This document shows, piece after piece, positions 38,083 to 41,771 of a DNA stretch of 41,771 nt (the first letter of the stretch is position 1; each line of letters opens with the position of its first letter). The DNA is taken from positions 1-41,771 of the IMG/VR virus record IMGVR_UViG_3300030406_003074. One strand, written 5' to 3'. The notes below the pieces were generated by a model. It was not told where the DNA came from, searched no databases, and saw nothing but the letters and a program-made list of their open reading frames with translations. The position numbers and the translations under genes are program-made. Source of the DNA: a virus.

Positions 38083-40581
38083 TTATTCGTTTTCCGGATT
38101 TATTACTAATTTCGAATACTTATCTTCATTAATATTCCAAAGACCTTCATCCCCTTCTCTATCAGCAGGAGTTTGTTTGTATCCTGTCCATGCTAACCAC
38201 ATCTCTTTTTCGTCTACGGGAACAACTCTTACATGTAGTTTAGTTTCAAATTTGTTTCCATTTAGGAAATATTCATGATATCCTGCTCTTTGAACACCTA
38301 GTTCTATTTCTCCTTCGTCTACGACAGTTCCATCTACAGGAGGAGTAGTTGCAACTTGAGCAGGGAATTTTCCAGCCTTACCAAATAAGTTGAATATATC
38401 GTCATCGGAATTAATGTCAATAGTCCAAGACATTGTGGTATCTTTTAGTTTGATTACTAAATTTAAATCATCATCCTTTCTAGAATAAACTTTGAATTGT
38501 CCTCTTCTATATTCTGATGGAGTTTTATAGGACTCTTCTTCTTCCATCATTATTTTGTCCTCATCGGAAAAAAACTTCTGAGTATTAGAATCAAAACTAA
38601 TTCCATCTCTGTTGCTAAACCAATCTTTCAGCCTATCCATTTTGCTTTCTAATATAGTATCGTAAAGTCTACCGTAATCCTTTACTAAGAAATTGTGTAA
38701 GTCTTTGATAGTCAATGGTTGGTCTTTCAACTTCTGAAATACTGCTACTGTTAGTTCACTTTGTTTAGTCTTCATAATATTCTCAGCATCAGTCTTCCAT
38801 GAATCCAAATTCATCATAGCATGTTTAGACATTAGATTATCTCTTTCAAATTCGTATAGGGAAAAACCATCCATAGATTTCAAAATGGCTTCTCCGTGAA
38901 TATGGTCTGTAATGAGGATACCCTTTTTCAAAGCCTTAGTCTTAAATTTCAAACTAGGTTTGGTATCCTTAGAAAGTAATTCTAGAGTAACTACCTTTTC
39001 CGGCATTTCAACTTCCGGTATTTCTATAGCAACTGCATTGTAAATGGTAAACTTGTCTTCAGAACCTTTGACTTCATCTACCTTTACTCTTAGAATTTCT
39101 CCGATATCAACATCTAATTTGGTATTGTTTGCTTTACCAACATTCATGTATTTTCTACCATTAATTTCTTGACCTTCATCTACAGGCCCCGCACCTAATG
39201 TATAGGAGAACATATTGGATTTAGTTTTCTTCTTATCCAATACAATCAAATCCAAATCTACAAACTTCTTCCATTTAATCCACTTAGGATTCTTTTTAGT
39301 TCCTATGAAATATGTTGATTCAATATCTTTGATGACTACCCCTTCTGCCGTTGGCATATCCATAATCTCTTCACTATACTCTTTCATGTCTTTCATGTTA
39401 TCAGCAATTCGAGTATCTTTCTTAGAAGGGAATGCTAATTTTTCATCACTGTGCATAGAATAATTTGTGAATAGAATATCTATTCTATCTCGAAGTGGTT
39501 CTTGTGTCATGTCTCTATCATCATGTCTCATAATGTCAAATACATGCGCTCTAAGTCTAGCCTCCGGATAGTTGCCTTTGAAAACATGAGCAATAGTATC
39601 TGCTCTATGTAGGGCTTCATCACCATCAAATAGAATCAACTCTCCATCAAGAATACAATCTCCAAAGTGTTTCTTCTGTAGAATTTCAACTTGGTCTTTG
39701 CACTTATCTGTAATGTCTTTTTCATTATAGGAGTAAACTTTGACCTTACCATCAATCTTGTGAAGTTGTATTCTCATTCCATCATATTTCTCTTGAATAA
39801 CATACTCTCCTGTAAAGCCCTGTAATTCTAGAATATCGTCTAATTCAAATATTCTATACATTGGCTTATTTGGAATGATGAAATCTATTTCGGCTTTTTC
39901 CTCTTCGGACTTTTCTGCCTTCTTTAATTCTACGCCTAGTAAATTATTCCAATCTTCTTCTGAATTTTTAGAAGTGAAAAGTAATTTGAGCATTGATAGT
40001 CCATTCTTGAACTTACCTTCTATTTTCTTAGAATCTTTACCATCACCATAATGTTCAGTAATGTAGAGAGTAATGTCCTTTGGGTCTAAGTCCATACCCT
40101 TTAGACCAACTGTTAAATCATCTGCTTCTATATCTTTGATTGCATATAGTTCATCGGGTAATACTTCTTCATCTGCCCTAAGAGCATAGTGGATAAACTT
40201 GACCATAACTCCTGCATCATTCATTAGTGCCTCTAAAACATCCCCCTTAAATCTCTTAGCAAATGGGTCTTGAACTTCATCAGACTCAAAACGCATTTCT
40301 TTGATTCCTTCGTATATTTTAGTAGCCATGAGGCTTTCGGGATTTAGGGCCTCCTTGTTTGATAATACATCTTCGGAAATATATGTTTTCAATTGACCCC
40401 CTAAGTAGTCCAAATCATCATAAGAATCCCTAATATCTTCTACAGTCTTTCTCCATCGAGAACCGTAGTTCTTTGGGTCACTCTTTGCAGAAAGGTATGC
40501 TACTCTTGCTTTTTCGAATAGAGAAAGAATTTCACTTGAGATTGATTTATCCTTCTCAAATAGAAGGCCGGATTCAGGCAT
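38083..40581 (-). CDS. lig: ATP-dependent DNA ligase with extra N- and C-terminal domains
   Basis: An 832-residue protein. The nucleotidyltransferase core has motif I EKYDGMR (nucleophile K265), III ILDGELI (310-316), IIIa HVFDIM (346-351), IV AEGVVIKD (412-419) and V WIKWKK (434-439). An OB-fold follows (about 440-525), then a possible winged helix (about 555-670). Residues about 696-801 align by eye with the LigD-type 3'-phosphoesterase fold: FKVYSRKDDDLNLVIKLKD, then MSW. The metal-binding His and Asp positions are replaced, so this part is probably inactive. The first 230 residues are helical and unrecognised. A ligase inside the late operon next to the head protease is unusual, and it may be packaged or act on ends during packaging. 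Confidence 0.88.
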   Translation of the reverse strand: MPESGLLFEKDKSISSEILSLFEKARVAYLSAKSDPKNYGSRWRKTVEDIRDSYDDLDYLGGQLKTYISEDVLSNKEALNPESLMATKIYEGIKEMRFESDEVQDPFAKRFKGDVLEALMNDAGVMVKFIHYALRADEEVLPDELYAIKDIEADDLTVGLKGMDLDPKDITLYITEHYGDGKDSKKIEGKFKNGLSMLKLLFTSKNSEEDWNNLLGVELKKAEKSEEEKAEIDFIIPNKPMYRIFELDDILELQGFTGEYVIQEKYDGMRIQLHKIDGKVKVYSYNEKDITDKCKDQVEILQKKHFGDCILDGELILFDGDEALHRADTIAHVFKGNYPEARLRAHVFDIMRHDDRDMTQEPLRDRIDILFTNYSMHSDEKLAFPSKKDTRIADNMKDMKEYSEEIMDMPTAEGVVIKDIESTYFIGTKKNPKWIKWKKFVDLDLIVLDKKKTKSNMFSYTLGAGPVDEGQEINGRKYMNVGKANNTKLDVDIGEILRVKVDEVKGSEDKFTIYNAVAIEIPEVEMPEKVVTLELLSKDTKPSLKFKTKALKKGILITDHIHGEAILKSMDGFSLYEFERDNLMSKHAMMNLDSWKTDAENIMKTKQSELTVAVFQKLKDQPLTIKDLHNFLVKDYGRLYDTILESKMDRLKDWFSNRDGISFDSNTQKFFSDEDKIMMEEEESYKTPSEYRRGQFKVYSRKDDDLNLVIKLKDTTMSWTIDINSDDDIFNLFGKAGKFPAQVATTPPVDGTVVDEGEIELGVQRAGYHEYFLNGNKFETKLHVRVVPVDEKEMWLAWTGYKQTPADREGDEGLWNINEDKYSKLVINPENE

Positions 40582-40587
40582 AGGGCA

Positions 40588-40962
40588 TCACAATTCGCCA
40601 ATTTGATAGTTTTCTAAAATTTCAAGTAGTTCTAGTTTAGATAAATTAACTAGATTTCTTTCGACTAAATTTCTTAACTCATCTATATCCATGTCAGCAA
40701 GTGGTGACATCATATATCTAGAATCAGATTTCTTAATTTTATACTCCTCTTCTACACCTGCAAGACCATAGCCTTCCTTGTCTTGATTAGGAACTTTGAT
40801 AGTAACATTTTCAGCCTTTGGTCTAGTAACCTTAACTAAATCTTCATCTACTTCCAAAGGCATTCTATCCCTTGTTTCTTCTAGTAGAGTTTGCTTTGCT
40901 ATTCTAGCGGCTCTAATTGCTCGCTGAACTTTTGCTTCTTCTTTTGTCATTCTTTCCGGCAT
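40588..40962 (-). CDS. Helical late protein of unknown function
   Basis: A 124-residue protein from ATG 40962, after GGTGAG; the GTG at 40971 is within the signal. A basic helix (EAKVQRAIRAARIAKQTL) is followed by a polar middle and a Leu-rich acidic C-terminal helix (IDELRNLVERNLVNLSKLEL). It ends seven bases before the ligase start in transcription order. The family is unknown; it could be a DNA-binding or assembly factor. Confidence 0.6.
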   Translation of the reverse strand: MPERMTKEEAKVQRAIRAARIAKQTLLEETRDRMPLEVDEDLVKVTRPKAENVTIKVPNQDKEGYGLAGVEEEYKIKKSDSRYMMSPLADMDIDELRNLVERNLVNLSKLELLEILENYQIGEL

Positions 40963-40985
40963 TTTACTCACCTATTCTATAATTG

Positions 40986-41186
40986 TCAAAGACTATCTCT
41001 TCCTTCCATGTGTGCTAAAACTCTCTTTACAACAGAAAGAGTTTCTTCTTTATCTAAATCAAAATCTCTAGAAATATCAACGATGGAATTATACACCCTT
41101 GTTCTAATTACGCCGAAATCTCGGATTCTATTAGTAGGAGTAAGATAATCTTCTTTCTTTTTAATATCGTAATAATCCCAAGTCAT
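40986..41186 (-). CDS. Small MTWDYYD-start protein, copy B
   Basis: A 66-residue protein from ATG 41186, with GGTGATTAGA upstream; the frame can be extended to 41195 through that signal but need not be. It begins with the same seven residues, encoded by the same 21 bases, as the gene at 41196-41429. The rest is charged (KKKEDYLTPTNRIRDFGV, DFDLDKEETLSVVKRVLAHM) and unrelated to the other copy. Function unknown. Confidence 0.6.
   Translation of the reverse strand: MTWDYYDIKKKEDYLTPTNRIRDFGVIRTRVYNSIVDISRDFDLDKEETLSVVKRVLAHMEGRDSL
41166..41186 (-). repeat. 21-base coding start repeat, copy B
   Basis: Identical to 41409-41429 on the same strand, starting with the ATG and encoding MTWDYYD. Identity ends exactly after the seventh codon. 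Confidence 0.85.
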
Positions 41187-41195
41187 TCTAATCAC

Positions 41196-41429
41196 CTAAG
41201 CATTTCTCCAAAAATTAAATTGTTCAAGGGAACCTTTCCTTCTCTCAATTGTAGGAGTTACTTGAACTCCCATCTTGCGTTCTAACATTTGTAAATGTTC
41301 ATGGAAGAATTTCTGAGATTCGGGATTATCTGCCTCCATAAATTTCCTAGAAACACTAGGATACATTTCCCTAGCCGTAGCCTTTTCATCTTTCAAAATT
41401 TTTCCGTCATCGTAATAATCCCAAGTCAT
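41196..41429 (-). CDS. Small MTWDYYD-start protein, copy A
   Basis: A 77-residue protein with GGAGGG before its ATG, overlapping the preceding stop. Begins MTWDYYDDGKILKDEKATAR; the rest is helical and basic (NPESQKFFHEHLQMLERKMG, ERRKGSLEQFNFWRNA). Resembles small terminase-adjacent proteins only in position. The shared start with the following gene is the main feature. Confidence 0.6.
   Translation of the reverse strand: MTWDYYDDGKILKDEKATAREMYPSVSRKFMEADNPESQKFFHEHLQMLERKMGVQVTPTIERRKGSLEQFNFWRNA
41409..41429 (-). repeat. 21-base coding start repeat, copy A
   Basis: First copy of the 21-base identical start also seen at 41166-41186. The bases before the ATG and after codon 7 differ between copies. 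Confidence 0.85.
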
Positions 41430-41668
41430 CTAGAACCCTCCGCCTTCTTAATTATCTTAGCCATGTCATCAAAGGACATAGAACTTACATCATCCATAGA
41501 AAAAGAAGATGCAATCTTATTATTCATTGTAGGAGTAGGACTGTTAGTTACAACAAATCCCGACTTCATTAGAACATTATCATTATCGTATGCTACCTTT
41601 TCTAATTGTTGAACTCTTTGAACAAGTTCCTTTAGTAGCATAACTACTTCATCATTTATTTCTGTCAT
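41426..41668 (-). CDS. 80-residue coiled-coil protein with a scaffold-like C-terminus
   Basis: Starts at an ATGA overlap with the partial gene at the window edge. A heptad helix (VVMLLKELVQRVQQLEKVAY) leads to a polar linker. The C-terminal SMDDVSSMSFDDMAKI closely resembles the end of the scaffold (SMDEVANMSWADLNRL). A shared binding partner, such as the capsid protein or portal, would explain this. No other family is recognised. Confidence 0.65.
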   Translation of the reverse strand: MTEINDEVVMLLKELVQRVQQLEKVAYDNDNVLMKSGFVVTNSPTPTMNNKIASSFSMDDVSSMSFDDMAKIIKKAEGSR

Positions 41669-41771
41669 CTTAAGTCATCTCCCTTCTTCGGATATACTAA
41701 TTTTCGAATTTGTCTATAGAGTGTTTCATACTCTTTACGGAGTTTGCTAGCAGTGGCGACGATATCAATGT
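41665..41771 (-). CDS. Partial late gene, C-terminal 34 residues
   Basis: The open frame enters from the right edge and ends at TGA 41665-41667, overlapping the next ATG. The visible end (TASKLRKEYETLYRQIRKLV, then YPKKGDDLR) is a charged helix. Too little is present to name it; it is the natural place for further late genes, possibly including portal or terminase. Confidence 0.55.
   Translation of the reverse strand, partial: IDIVATASKLRKEYETLYRQIRKLVYPKKGDDLR

Noticed and set aside
1-41771. tRNA or rRNA genes
   Set aside because: No cloverleaf with GTTCRA-type loop and matching acceptor stem was recognised by eye. A covariance-model scan would be decisive but could not be run.

Overview
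This AT-rich window (roughly one third G+C by eye) is a large piece of a tailed double-stranded DNA virus genome that replicates with archaeal/eukaryotic-type proteins. It encodes a PCNA-like clamp, a family B DNA polymerase, a primase of the archaeo-eukaryotic type, an XPF/ERCC4-type nuclease and an ATP-dependent DNA ligase. These sit beside an HK97-type head module (protease, scaffold, major capsid protein) and a long non-contractile-looking tail module. From memory, this mix resembles the tailed viruses assigned to marine planktonic Euryarchaeota (Marine Group II, 'magroviruses'). I could not run a search, so the host assignment is an inference. No integrase, att site, tRNA or CRISPR array was seen.

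Layout. Positions 1-11038, + strand, hold a tightly packed early/replication operon with many 4-nt ATGA stop/start overlaps. In order: a partial gene, a small protein, the clamp, the N-terminal part of PolB, seven small genes, the C-terminal part of PolB, a Cas4/RecB-like nuclease, a helper-like small gene, a single-chain primase, two tiny genes (one almost entirely two PCNA-binding motifs), the ERCC4 nuclease, a P-loop replicative helicase-like ATPase, a small protein, a DEDD 3'-5' exonuclease, a small membrane protein and a zinc-ribbon microprotein. The operon ends at a strong hairpin/T-run terminator (11040-11074), where it converges on the late operon.

Positions 41771 down to 11186, - strand, hold the late/structural operon. 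In transcription order: small proteins, DNA ligase, head protease fused to scaffold, major capsid protein, a decoration-like protein, small head proteins, two membrane proteins, a membrane-anchored Arf/SR-beta-like GTPase, a ParB-fold protein, several unknown virion proteins, a connector-like protein, small neck proteins, tail terminator-like and tail tube proteins, an AT-hook microprotein, two tail-assembly chaperones joined by a probable -1 frameshift, the tape measure, distal tail and lectin-like proteins, a giant 2398-residue tail-tip protein and two fibre-type proteins. Terminase and portal genes were not recognised and may lie to the right of the window.

Translation signals are dominated by Shine-Dalgarno motifs of the GGTGAT/GAGGTG kind. 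Several genes therefore look longer than they are, because a GTG inside the Shine-Dalgarno motif is in frame; starts were corrected where this is clear.

The observations most worth checking are: a PolB split exactly between catalytic motifs B and C by a seven-gene insertion; a 28-residue double PIP-box protein; a single-chain PriS-PriL-like primase; a viral membrane-anchored small GTPase in a cassette with membrane proteins and a ParB-fold protein; a ligase carrying a degenerate LigD-type phosphoesterase-like domain; and short sequence tags shared by otherwise unrelated virion genes.
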